Below, one piece after another: positions 7,269-15,215 of a stretch of 31,888 nt of DNA. Each line of letters opens with the position of its first letter. The stretch's first letter is position 1. Under the pieces are notes generated by a model. The model searched no databases. It saw only the letters and a list, made by a program, of their open reading frames with translations, and was not told where the DNA came from. The translations under genes and the position numbers were made by a program. Source of the DNA: DATJPR01 sp035506295 (lineage in GTDB: Bacteria > Bacteroidota > Ignavibacteria > UBA10030 > UBA6906); NCBI GenBank assembly GCA_035506295.1, contig DATJPR010000042.1, positions 1 through 31,888 of the forward strand, read 5' to 3'.

Positions 7269-9451
7269 TCGTCGAACCGCTCCGCCCGTTTTACGCCGGG
7301 CACCCGCCGGATCTTCTCCAGGATGCGCTCGAGGTGTCCTGTGTCTTTGACATCGATGATGAACGTCCCGTCGAACACGGATTCCTGCGCGTCGATGTTC
7401 ACGCTCCGGATATTGGTGTTCTGGTACGACGATATGGCGTGCGTGACGTCGCTCAGCATCCCCTGCCTGTCGACGCCGGCAATCTTCACTCCCGCAACGA
7501 ACGTCGCAACGCTTTCCGAGGGCCACTGGACGTCCATGATGCGGCTCGGTTCCAGGCGCATCATCCCCTCGATGTTCTTGCACGTACGCCGGTGGATCTT
7601 GATCCCCTCCCCCGTCGTAACGTATCCGACAACGTCGTCGCCCGGAATCGGGTGGCAGCATTTCGCATAATGGTGCATGAAGTTGTCGAGCGTGCCGTTC
7701 AAGACGATGCTGGGCGACGTTCCCCGCGCGCTCGAGATGAATCGGTTGAAGAGGCCGTCGATATGCTCTTCTTCCGGGGCGGAGGACTGCGGATGCTTCT
7801 GCTCATCCTGCAACTGGGCGATCATCTCGTCAGGATTCACCTTCTCCTGACGCACGGAGAGGTAGAAACTGGAAAGGTTCTCCATCTTGCGCCGGTGCAG
7901 GAATTCCAGCAGGGTGTCCTCATTGACCGAAAGCTTCGCCTTCTTGAGGCGCTTTTCCCAGATCTCCTTCCCTTCTTCGATCGCCTTCCGCTGCTCCTCC
8001 CTGATCCACCGTCGGATGTGGGCCTTCGCTTTGTGCGTCGTGGCGAATTTTTCCCAGTCGGGATTCGGCGTCTGGTTCTTCGACGTGATGATCTCGACCT
8101 GGTCGCCGCTCTTGAGCGTGCTGTCCAGCGGCACGATACGTCCATTGACCTTCGCCGCCAGCGTGTGGTTGCCGATGTTCGAGTGGATCTCGTAGGCGAA
8201 ATCAATCGGCGTCGCTCCCGTTGGGAGGATCTTCAGATCCCCCTTCGGTGTGAAAAGATAGATCTCGTCCTGGTAGAGATTGAGCTTGAAGCTCTCCATG
8301 AGCTGCTGCGTCGGAACCTGCCCTTCGGCGGCGTTCTCGAAGATATCGCGAACCCAGTTGGCCCAGCTCGCCAGCTCTTCGTCGACCGTGACGACGTTCT
8401 CCTTGTACATCCAGTGTGCCGCGATTCCTTTTTCAGCCACCTCATGCATCTTGCGCGTGCGGATCTGGACTTCGACCATCTTCCCTTCCGGGCCCACGAC
8501 GGTGGTGTGGATGGATTGGTAGCCGTTCTTCTTCGGCACCGAAATGTAGTTCTTGAACCGCTCGGGGTTGGGGATGTAAATGTCGGACACGATGCCGTAT
8601 ACGGCAAAGCACTGATTGCTGTCTTCGGTGTCGAGAATAATGCGGACGGCGAACAGATCGTAGATCTCTTCGAGGGGTTTGTTGCGCTTCAGCATCTTGT
8701 TGTAGATGCTGTAGAGATGTTTCGGGCGACCGGTGATTTCGAACTTGAAGCCCGCCTCGCGCAGGCGTTGCTCGATCGGCTGGCTGAATTTCCTGATGTA
8801 ATGCTCGCGCTCGCGTCTTCTCGACTTCAGCTCCCGCGCGATGGCGTCGTAAGCATCCCGGTACAGGTACTTGAAGGAAAGGTCCTCCAGCTCCCACTTG
8901 ATCCCCGCGAGACCGAACCGGTGCGCAAACGGCGCATAGATGTCGAGCGTTTCCCGCGCAATCCGTTTCTGCCGTTCGGGCGACAGATATTCGAGTGTGC
9001 GCATGTTGTGCAGGCGGTCCGCGAACTTGACAAGCATGACGCGCACATCGTTCACCATCGAGAGCAGCATTTTGCGGTAGCTCTCGGCCTGGGTGACATC
9101 ATGGCTCTTGACCAGATCGGAGATCTTCGTCGCACCGTCGACGATATCCGCGATCGTGTCGCCGAACTCGTCGCGGATATCGCTGATCTGGTATTCGGTG
9201 TCCTCCACGACATCGTGCAGAAGAGCGCTGGCGACGGAAATATCGTCGAGCGGGATCTCTTTCGCCACGATGCGGGCGACTTCGTAGGGATGATCGAAGA
9301 AAGGTTCGCCCGAGGCGCGCATATCGTGCCGATGGGCGTTAAAGCCGAATTCAAACGCCCTGCGGATCAGGGCCTCGTCGAGCTTCGGAAGGTTCTTCTC
9401 ACAAATGACCAGGAGATCTTCCAGCTTCTTTTTGTATTTCGGGTTCGTCAT
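7265..9451 (-). CDS. Bifunctional (p)ppGpp synthetase/hydrolase (Rel/SpoT)
   Basis: Makes and degrades the alarmone (p)ppGpp. At 728 residues it is a full-length Rel protein. The HD hydrolase domain (about 25-180) keeps the catalytic set: HPYEVA, LLHDVVEDT and KFADRLHNMRTL. The synthetase domain (about 225-350) has RPKHLYSIYNKM, YDLFAVRII, NYISVPKKNGYQSIHTTV and EVQIRT. A TGS domain (about 390-450; ATPIDFAYEIHSNIG...) and a C-terminal ACT domain (about 650-728) follow, for ribosome and starvation sensing. Both active sites look intact, so it is probably the single bifunctional Rel enzyme of this lineage. It is the first gene of an operon continuing through ruvX, mtgA and the AlbA_2 gene, with a promoter immediately upstream. 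Confidence 0.96.
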   Translation of the reverse strand: MTNPKYKKKLEDLLVICEKNLPKLDEALIRRAFEFGFNAHRHDMRASGEPFFDHPYEVARIVAKEIPLDDISVASALLHDVVEDTEYQISDIRDEFGDTIADIVDGATKISDLVKSHDVTQAESYRKMLLSMVNDVRVMLVKFADRLHNMRTLEYLSPERQKRIARETLDIYAPFAHRFGLAGIKWELEDLSFKYLYRDAYDAIARELKSRRREREHYIRKFSQPIEQRLREAGFKFEITGRPKHLYSIYNKMLKRNKPLEEIYDLFAVRIILDTEDSNQCFAVYGIVSDIYIPNPERFKNYISVPKKNGYQSIHTTVVGPEGKMVEVQIRTRKMHEVAEKGIAAHWMYKENVVTVDEELASWANWVRDIFENAAEGQVPTQQLMESFKLNLYQDEIYLFTPKGDLKILPTGATPIDFAYEIHSNIGNHTLAAKVNGRIVPLDSTLKSGDQVEIITSKNQTPNPDWEKFATTHKAKAHIRRWIREEQRKAIEEGKEIWEKRLKKAKLSVNEDTLLEFLHRRKMENLSSFYLSVRQEKVNPDEMIAQLQDEQKHPQSSAPEEEHIDGLFNRFISSARGTSPSIVLNGTLDNFMHHYAKCCHPIPGDDVVGYVTTGEGIKIHRRTCKNIEGMMRLEPSRIMDVQWPSESVATFVAGVKIAGVDRQGMLSDVTHAISSYQNTNIRSVNIDAQESVFDGTFIIDVKDTGHLERILEKIRRVPGVKRAERFDE

Positions 9452-9466
9452 GGCTGGTCATTTTCA

Positions 9467-9497
9467 AAAATATAGCTGGAAGGCGAGGGATTGTCAA
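9467..9497 (-). promoter_or_regulatory. relA/spoT promoter, TTG-N20-TAnnTT type
   Basis: On the minus strand TTG (9495-9497), then 20 nt, then TATATTTT (9467-9474); an overlapping TATTTTTG fits the TAnnTTTG box with a 22-nt spacer. Transcription would start about 10 nt before the ATG at 9451, giving a very short leader, which agrees with the lack of a clear Shine-Dalgarno site. It lies just downstream of the palindromic repeat at 9511-9618. Confidence 0.5.
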
Positions 9498-9510
9498 GGA
9501 AGGGGCATAA

Positions 9511-9618
9511 CAGAGAGCAGACAGCGGACAGCCTACAGCGAACAGTACTATGCGCACTTCGGAGCAGCTTTTTCCCGCCGATATCTCCTGTCTACTGTCC
9601 GCTGTCTATTGTCGGCTG
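9511..9618. repeat. Imperfect palindromic repeat, copy A (overlaps the coaE 3' end)
   Basis: This copy has a perfect 13-bp inverted repeat, AGACAGCGGACAG at 9519-9531 with its complement at 9595-9607, embedded in longer imperfect arms rich in ACAG/CTGT. The minus-strand boundary reads CAGCCGAC (9611-9618), exactly as in copy B at 20609-20616. The right arm codes the last residues of coaE and its stop codon. On the minus strand the transcript could fold into a long hairpin and act as a terminator for coaE. Confidence 0.65.
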
Positions 9619-10245
9619 GTTTTTCAGGGGCAACGCGCAAATCAACGCATCAACCAAGCGTACCTTTGCATCGAGGCTTACACTGTTCCGGTCATTGACG
9701 ATGACAAAATCCGCCCACACCAACTTGTCCTTTACCGGCAGCTGAACGGCAATACGCTTCAGAATTTCTTCTCGTGTCATCTTGTCCCGGGCAAGAACGC
9801 GACGGATGCGTTCATCTTCCGGCGCGTCGACGACAACAACGAGATCCAGCCAATCATCCATGCCGCTCTCATAGACGAGCGCTGCCTCGATCACTACATA
9901 CGGCTTCGTCCGGTAAACCGGTTCCGCGTTGAGCGTGCGGTCGATCTGTTCGAACACCTTCGGGTGCACGATGGCATTGAGACGTTCCGTGGCCTCTTCA
10001 GAGGCGAAGGCAATCTTCGCGAGGCCCGGGCGATCCAGCGATCCGTCCGCCCTGAACACACCGCCGCCGAACTCCTTCCGAATCGCTTCGCGTACTACCG
10101 GCTCCCTCTCCGTGAGATCTCTTGCTATGTCATCGGCCCGCAGCACCAGTCTTCCCAGCGCTTCAAAACACCGGCACACCGTGCTCTTCCCGCTCCCGAT
10201 CCCTCCCGTGACGCCGACGAGCTTGAAAGGGCGGTCATTTTGCAT
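9592..10245 (-). CDS. coaE: Dephospho-CoA kinase
   Basis: The last step of coenzyme A synthesis: phosphorylation of the ribose 3'-OH of dephospho-CoA. It has 217 residues, typical of the family being 200-210. The P-loop GGIGSGKST is at 14-22, followed by RADDIARDL. The CoA-binding lid region is AIVHPKVFEQI and the phosphate-binding segment is VVVVDAPEDERIRRVLARD. The body ends near LVDALICALPL. The final KNQPTIDSGQ is encoded by a palindromic intergenic repeat (copy A) that also supplies the TAG stop. The ATG at 10245 overlaps the end of rny by 11 bp, so expression is coupled to it. It is the last gene of the long thrS-to-coaE block. Confidence 0.95.
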   Translation of the reverse strand: MQNDRPFKLVGVTGGIGSGKSTVCRCFEALGRLVLRADDIARDLTEREPVVREAIRKEFGGGVFRADGSLDRPGLAKIAFASEEATERLNAIVHPKVFEQIDRTLNAEPVYRTKPYVVIEAALVYESGMDDWLDLVVVVDAPEDERIRRVLARDKMTREEILKRIAVQLPVKDKLVWADFVIVNDRNSVSLDAKVRLVDALICALPLKNQPTIDSGQ

Positions 10246-11791
10246 AGGCGATTGACCGGTACTCGCGGATGACCGTCACTTTGATCTGGCCGGGATACTC
10301 CATTTCCTTCTCCACCTTCGCCGCGATGTCGTGCGCCAGCTGGTCGGCCCGTGCGTCGTCCACCTGGTCTTGTTCCACCACCACGCGGACCTCCCGGCCT
10401 GCCTGAATGGCGTACGTCTTGGAGACGCCTTGAAATGATCCGGCGAAAGACTCGAGCTTCTCGAGACGTTTGACGTATCCCTCCACCGATTCGCGGCGTG
10501 CACCGGGCCGTGCGCCGCTGATCGCATCGGCGGCCTGGACGAGCGGGGCGATCGGGGATTCCATCGGGATGTCGTCATGGTGCGCTCCCACGGCGTTGAC
10601 GACGATGGAATGCTCGCCGAACTTCTTGAGAAGTTCCAGACCGATGAGCGCGTGCGGCCCTTCGACCGAACGGTCGACGCATTTGCCGATGTCATGGAAG
10701 AGACCGGCGCGTTTGGCAAGCTGGGCATCGAGGCCGAGTTCCGCCGCCATCATGCCCGCGAGGAAGGCCACTTCGATGCTGTGTTGCAGCATGTTCTGGC
10801 CGTAGCTCGAGCGATACTTCATCTTGCCCACGAGACCGAGGATCTCCCGGTGCGTCGGATGCAGGCCGACTTCGATCAGGGTGTTTTCCCCGACCCGCAT
10901 GGTCTCCTCTTCGAGCTCGCCACGAACCTTTTCCACCACCTCTTCGATCCGGGCGGGATGGATGCGCCCGTCAGCGATCAGGCGTTCCAGTGCGATACGT
11001 GCCACCTCGCGTCGGAAGGGATCGAACGCCGAAAGGATCACGGCTTCGGGCGTGTCATCGACGATGACGTCGACGCCGGTCGCCGCCTCGAAGGCGCGGA
11101 TGTTCCGTCCTTCCCGGCCGATGATGCGCCCCTTCATTTCATCGCTTTGAATGTTGAGCACGCTGACGGTCGTTTCGACGGAATGGTCCGCGGCCGTCCG
11201 CTGGATCGCCTGGATGATGACCTTCTGTGCTTCCTTCCGGGCTTCGTCGCGCGCTTTGTCGCGTATCTCTTTCAGGAGCTGGGCCGCTTCCGACCGCGCT
11301 TCATTCGTGAGATTCTCGACGAGCATTTTCTTCGCCTCGTCGCGCGCGAGGCCCGAGATCCGTTCCAGTTTCAGGTTCTCTTCGCCGAGGAGGCGATCGA
11401 GCTCGGACTGGCGCTGCTCCACAAAGCGGGCCCGCTCTTCAATTTGCCGCTTGAAGTTGACCTGCTCGCGCTCCTTTTTGCCGAGGAGTTCGACCTTGCG
11501 GTCAATGTTCTCCTCGCGGATCTCCAGCGCCTTCTCCTGAGCCTGCAATTTGGTGCGTTTGCTCTGGACGTCGGTGTCGAATTCCTTCTTCTTCTGATAC
11601 CATTCATCCTTGACTTCCAGCAGCTTCTCGCGTTTCAGCGTGTCGGCTTCTTTTGCCGCGTCGTCGATGATCTTCCGTGCAACCTCTTTTGCAGAGGTGA
11701 TCTTGTTCTGTCCGTTGCGGGCATTCGACAGCCATCCAATCACCGCACCCACCAGCACGGAGGCGACGGCGATGAGGATTTCAAAAGACAT
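10235..11791 (-). CDS. rny: Ribonuclease Y
   Basis: A membrane-anchored endoribonuclease that starts bulk mRNA decay. It has 518 residues, the usual length. An N-terminal membrane helix (residues 3-21) is followed by a long charged coiled coil (about 30-190). Next comes a KH domain (about 208-270; MKGRIIGREGRNIRAFEAATGV) and an HD metal-dependent phosphohydrolase domain (about 335-425; QHSIEVAFLAGMMAAELGLD..., FHDIGKCVD with H366-D367, and AHHDDIP). ATG 11791 was chosen because AGGAGG precedes it by 4 nt and the protein then begins at the membrane helix. The frame stays open to 11941, but that would add 50 residues with no support. It lies downstream of zapA and the RNA candidate, and overlaps coaE. 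Confidence 0.95.
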   Translation of the reverse strand: MSFEILIAVASVLVGAVIGWLSNARNGQNKITSAKEVARKIIDDAAKEADTLKREKLLEVKDEWYQKKKEFDTDVQSKRTKLQAQEKALEIREENIDRKVELLGKKEREQVNFKRQIEERARFVEQRQSELDRLLGEENLKLERISGLARDEAKKMLVENLTNEARSEAAQLLKEIRDKARDEARKEAQKVIIQAIQRTAADHSVETTVSVLNIQSDEMKGRIIGREGRNIRAFEAATGVDVIVDDTPEAVILSAFDPFRREVARIALERLIADGRIHPARIEEVVEKVRGELEEETMRVGENTLIEVGLHPTHREILGLVGKMKYRSSYGQNMLQHSIEVAFLAGMMAAELGLDAQLAKRAGLFHDIGKCVDRSVEGPHALIGLELLKKFGEHSIVVNAVGAHHDDIPMESPIAPLVQAADAISGARPGARRESVEGYVKRLEKLESFAGSFQGVSKTYAIQAGREVRVVVEQDQVDDARADQLAHDIAAKVEKEMEYPGQIKVTVIREYRSIAYAK

Positions 11792-11872
11792 ACAACCTCC
11801 TGCGTTCCAAGGAAACATCCTCCAACAATAAAAAAAATCCGCACGACACAACCGCATCAGGAAGGCACATCT

Positions 11873-12035
11873 AAAGAACCCTTCCGAGCACAGTGGGTGC
11901 GCGCCGGTGCGCTTTTCGCTTCCCCATCTCGCTCCTCCCAAACATCGGGCATCATCGCAAGACTGCTTTTGAGGCGTGGGGCATGCAATCAGCGCACGCG
12001 AGCCGGGCTCCCAGAAAACAAAGTGTTGGTTCTTT
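11873..12035 (-). ncRNA. ssrS: Possible 6S RNA (structured RNA between zapA and rny)
   Basis: This fills most of the 337-bp gene-free gap between zapA and rny. On the minus strand AAAGAACC (12028-12035) pairs perfectly with GGTTCTTT (11873-11880), closing a 163-nt domain. Inside, GTGCGC/GCGCAC and other GC-rich segments could pair to give a long, interrupted rod with a GCGAAAAGCGC mini-hairpin. Length, single long closing stem and location right after zapA match 6S RNA, which in proteobacteria also follows zapA. An 8-T run follows on the RNA strand (11830-11837) but without a clear terminator stem. I see no decisive conserved 6S sequence, so the call rests on position and fold. Confidence 0.4.
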
Positions 12036-12061
12036 ATTTTGTGTTGAGACGGCTGGCGGTG

Positions 12062-12077
12062 CGGATTTTTTCATCCG
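12062..12077 (-). other. Small hairpin after zapA
   Basis: CGGAT and ATCCG pair around a GAAAAA loop on the minus strand, with GTG/CAC able to extend the stem past a 2-nt bulge. It lies about 50 nt past the zapA stop and before the RNA candidate. No T-run follows, so it is not a standard terminator; it could be a processing or pause site. Confidence 0.3.
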
Positions 12078-12128
12078 TACACGACAGTACAGCAATATGC
12101 AAAGAACGGCTGAAGGCGGTCTGCAGGC

Positions 12129-12413
12129 CTATGCGTGCAGACAGGTGTCGAAATACTCGGTCAGCTTGTCAAGCTCCCCGCGGACCATGGCGGTCATCTC
12201 CCGCGATTGATCACGTTCCTTCAGAAGATCTTCCGTGATGTTCAGCGCGGACAGCACAGCCACGGTCAGGGTCGGCTGTTCAGGGATTTTCCCGTGTATG
12301 GAACTGATCATCTCATCGACGTATGTCGCAACCCGCCTCGTGAATTCTTCGCTCTCGCCGCGAAGGGGGTACTCCGAGCCGAAGATCTTTACTCTGATGC
12401 TCTTGCGTTCCAT
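12129..12413 (-). CDS. zapA: Cell division protein ZapA
   Basis: A small (94-residue) FtsZ-ring stabiliser. The N-terminal head is KSIRVKIFGSEYPLRGESEEFTRRVATYVDEMI, matching the ZapA pattern (V.I.G..Y.....E....A..V...M). It is followed by LTVAVLSALNITEDLLKERDQ and a C-terminal coiled-coil helix (about 50-94) that forms the tetramer. It dimerises and crosslinks FtsZ filaments at midcell. It sits 38 nt downstream of a small coiled-coil gene, which together may be a ZapA/ZapB-like pair, and upstream of the 6S-like RNA candidate. The ATG is at 12413. Confidence 0.9.
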   Translation of the reverse strand: MERKSIRVKIFGSEYPLRGESEEFTRRVATYVDEMISSIHGKIPEQPTLTVAVLSALNITEDLLKERDQSREMTAMVRGELDKLTEYFDTCLHA

Positions 12414-12451
12414 GAGGGTGCGGGTTGCTCCGTGTTCAGGTCAGAATCATC

Positions 12452-12763
12452 TTAGAGGTATGCGTCGAGTTTCGCCAGGATCTCCTTCACACGACCTTTC
12501 AGGACTTCGAGATCGCCGTTGTGCAACGACTCCGGAGATCCCTGTGTGACATGCTGAAGCGGTTGCGCCTTGAGCTGTTCTTGGACGTCTCGAAACTGCT
12601 GCTGGACTGTCTGCAGCCGTTGTTCGAGATCGTGGATCCTTCCCTCAAGCACCCGGTTCTCCTCACGCAGCCGGCCGATCAATTCGACCGCTGCCCGAGC
12701 CCTCTCCCACAATGCATTGAGAGAAGTGTCCAGTGTGTTCTTATCTGAGAGTTGCGTATCCAC
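12452..12763 (-). CDS. Small coiled-coil protein, possible ZapB-like division factor
   Basis: A 103-residue protein with no enzymatic motif. A continuous heptad-rich helix runs over about residues 12-70 (ALWERARAAVELIGRLREENRVLEGRIHDLEQRLQTVQQQFRDVQEQL). It is followed by a short linker and a second helix (DLEVLKGRVKEILAKLDAYL). I chose GTG 12763, which leaves a 16-nt gap after pheT and has AAGG upstream. An ATG at 12829 would overlap pheT by about 50 nt. The position directly before zapA and the all-coiled-coil build recall ZapB, which bridges ZapA to the nucleoid, but this is inference from context and not sequence homology. Confidence 0.65.
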   Translation of the reverse strand: MDTQLSDKNTLDTSLNALWERARAAVELIGRLREENRVLEGRIHDLEQRLQTVQQQFRDVQEQLKAQPLQHVTQGSPESLHNGDLEVLKGRVKEILAKLDAYL

Positions 12764-12779
12764 TCTGCCTTGCGAGGAT

Positions 12780-15197
12780 TCAGGCGCTGCGCAGAACGGC
12801 ACTGAACGTTTGCTCGATGTGCTTGACAATGCCGGCGACGGCTTCGTCGATCTCGCGGTCGGTCAAGGTTTTGTCCTTCGACATCAACATGAGCGCGAAA
12901 GCGAGACTCTTCTTCCCTGCCGGCATCTCTGCCCCACGATACACATCGAACACCGAGACGGAAACCAGGAGTTCACTTGCCGAGCGGCGAATTTCCTCCG
13001 CCACCCGCCCGGCCTCCGTGCTCACGTCGAGAATGAAGGCGACATCCCGTCGGACAACCGGAAAACGCGGCAGGGGCTCATAGACCGGTCTGCTCTGATT
13101 TTCAAGCCGCGCCACCGGAAGTTCTGCGGCAAAGACCTCACCCTCGATACCGTATCGCGCAAGCGTGTCCGCCGTTACTTTTCCAAGATTCCCCGAGGGA
13201 AGTCCTTGAATTTCAACGGCCAGACCTTGTTCTGTTAAACCATTGCTGGTAGGATAGGAAATAAAGCGGCGTTTGTCAAGCCCCAAGGCCTCCACGAAGC
13301 CCTCAACGGCCCCTTTCAGGTCGTAAATGTCCACCTTCCGGTCCGGAGTCCCCCAGTTCGACGGACTGGCCTTCCCACACGTGACCAGCGCGACCCGCTC
13401 TTCCTCAACATAGTCGTCCACCAGACGGCCTTCTGCTGAAGGGTCAACGCGGAAGACGTGCCCCACCTCGAAAAGCCGGAGATCAGGATTGCCGTGGTTC
13501 TGGTTCAGCGCCACAGCTTCCAACATCCCGGGCAGGAGTGAAGGGCGCATGATCGCCATATCCTTGCTGAGCGGGTTTAGGACTCTCACAGGCTCAATCC
13601 CGGGCGGGACGGAACGAGCTTCATCTCTCATAGGATTACAGATGATCTCCCTGAAGCCCTGCCCGATCAGGTGACAGCGTATCTGCTCAGCAGTGTCAGC
13701 CATCTTCATGGGTGCGCCGAAGTCGATCGCCGCGCTCGTTTGCGGAAGAATGGCATCATAGCCATGCACACGCGCGACTTCTTCAATCAGATCGATCTCC
13801 TGCGTGATATCGACACGAAAGGTCGGGACCCGGAACGCCAGCGATCCTTTTGCGCGTCGCACCAGGGGGATTTCCAGTACCTTGAGAGCATGTACGATCT
13901 GCGCGGGCGTCAGTCCCGTTCCGAGCACGTGGTTCACGCGTGAAGGGCGAAGCACGACCGTTCTCTCCTTGATCTTCTTCGGATAGACGTCGATCGTCCC
14001 CTTGAGAACTTCTCCTCCGGCAAGTTCGTGGATCAGCGACGTCGCACGGTCCAGCGCATAACGAACAGCCCCGGGATCCGCGCCTCGCTCAAACCGTTGC
14101 GATGCATCGGTGAGAACGCCCAGGGCTTTCGATGTCTTCCGGATCGATGCGGGGTTCCAGTAGGCGCTCTCGATGACGATGTCGACGGTGGTGTCATTGA
14201 TCTCCGAGTTCTTGCCGCCCATCACGCCGGCAATGGACACCTCCCGTTCAGCATCGCAGACCATCACGGCATCCGGTGGAAGCACATGCTCCTTGTCGTC
14301 GAGCGTCGTAAACCGTGTCCCGGGGGCGGCCTGACGGACGACAATGCTTCCGCCCTTCAACAGCGCATAGTCAAACGCATGCAAGGGGTGGCCGCATTCG
14401 AGCATTACATAGTTCGTGACATCGACGACATTGTTGCGCGGCCGCATTCCTGCGTTCCGCAGGCGGTTCTGAAGCCAGGATGGCGACGGAGCAATTTTGA
14501 CGCCGCGTACCACGCGTGCGGCGAACCGAAGGCAATTCTTGCGGTCCTCCACACGGATGGAAAGGTGACGGCGAATCGGTGTTGCCCCTTCGTGAACGCG
14601 GACTTTCGGAAGAGCGGGGGCCTTCCCCGCGAGTACCCCGATCTCCCTTGCGACGCCGATGTGGCTCAGCCAATCAGGCCGGTTCGGGGTGATCTCCACG
14701 TCGTAGGCAATGTCGTTCGAGCCGAGATACTCGGCGAGGGGGCGGCCGGCTTTCGCGTCGGGGTCGAGAACCATGATGCCGCCCGCATCCGAACCGAGAT
14801 CGAGCTCGGCTTCGGAGCAGATCATGCCGAACGATTCGACGCCCCGAATTTTCACCTCCCGCAGAACGAACGGCTTCCCCGATGGGTCGTGCATATCGCG
14901 CGGAACGGTCGCCCCGACGCGACCGACGGCCACCTTCTGCCCGGCGGCGACATTCGGGGCTCCGCAGACGATCTGGAGAGACTCCTTCCCCACATGGACC
15001 TGACAGACAGAAAGACGATCGGCGTTCGGATGCTTCGCACATGCATCAACGCGTCCGACGACGAAGCCTTCGTACTTCTTCCCAAGATCCTCCCACCGCT
15101 CGAACTCGAGACCCAGCATGGTCAGCCGTTCCACCAGCGTTTCCGGTGGAATCGAGAACTTCAGGTACTCTTGAAGCCAATGTTGAAGGACACGCAT
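12780..15197 (-). CDS. pheT: Phenylalanyl-tRNA synthetase beta subunit
   Basis: The beta chain of the (alpha-beta)2 PheRS that charges tRNA-Phe. At 805 residues it is the usual full length. It opens with MRVLQHWLQEYLKF, then a tRNA-binding OB domain at about 40-150 (VVGRVDACAKHPNADRLSVCQVHVG...VCGAPNV). The B3/B4 editing domain is at about 210-390 and includes DVTNYVMLECGHPLHAFDY and the RFERGADP region. A B5 domain is at about 405-475, followed by the catalytic-like core. The C-terminal FDX-ACB anticodon-binding domain (about 710-805) starts near YEPLPRFPVVRRDVAFILD. It lies 18 nt downstream of pheS and 16 nt upstream of the coiled-coil gene. Confidence 0.97.
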   Translation of the reverse strand: MRVLQHWLQEYLKFSIPPETLVERLTMLGLEFERWEDLGKKYEGFVVGRVDACAKHPNADRLSVCQVHVGKESLQIVCGAPNVAAGQKVAVGRVGATVPRDMHDPSGKPFVLREVKIRGVESFGMICSEAELDLGSDAGGIMVLDPDAKAGRPLAEYLGSNDIAYDVEITPNRPDWLSHIGVAREIGVLAGKAPALPKVRVHEGATPIRRHLSIRVEDRKNCLRFAARVVRGVKIAPSPSWLQNRLRNAGMRPRNNVVDVTNYVMLECGHPLHAFDYALLKGGSIVVRQAAPGTRFTTLDDKEHVLPPDAVMVCDAEREVSIAGVMGGKNSEINDTTVDIVIESAYWNPASIRKTSKALGVLTDASQRFERGADPGAVRYALDRATSLIHELAGGEVLKGTIDVYPKKIKERTVVLRPSRVNHVLGTGLTPAQIVHALKVLEIPLVRRAKGSLAFRVPTFRVDITQEIDLIEEVARVHGYDAILPQTSAAIDFGAPMKMADTAEQIRCHLIGQGFREIICNPMRDEARSVPPGIEPVRVLNPLSKDMAIMRPSLLPGMLEAVALNQNHGNPDLRLFEVGHVFRVDPSAEGRLVDDYVEEERVALVTCGKASPSNWGTPDRKVDIYDLKGAVEGFVEALGLDKRRFISYPTSNGLTEQGLAVEIQGLPSGNLGKVTADTLARYGIEGEVFAAELPVARLENQSRPVYEPLPRFPVVRRDVAFILDVSTEAGRVAEEIRRSASELLVSVSVFDVYRGAEMPAGKKSLAFALMLMSKDKTLTDREIDEAVAGIVKHIEQTFSAVLRSA

Positions 15198-15215
15198 GAT
15201 CGGAGGATTTGTTCG

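Noticed and set aside
7269..7661. N-terminal extension of the ruvX frame
   Set aside because: The extra 130 codons lie inside relA in another frame and are Arg/Pro/His-rich; the RNase H-fold signature begins right after ATG 7268.
11830..11837. Eight-T run after the 6S candidate as a terminator
   Set aside because: The sequence before it does not form a GC-rich stem, so an intrinsic terminator is not supported.
11792..11941. 50-codon upstream extension of rny
   Set aside because: The ATG at 11791 has a strong AGGAGG and starts the membrane helix typical of RNase Y; the extension overlaps the RNA candidate region.
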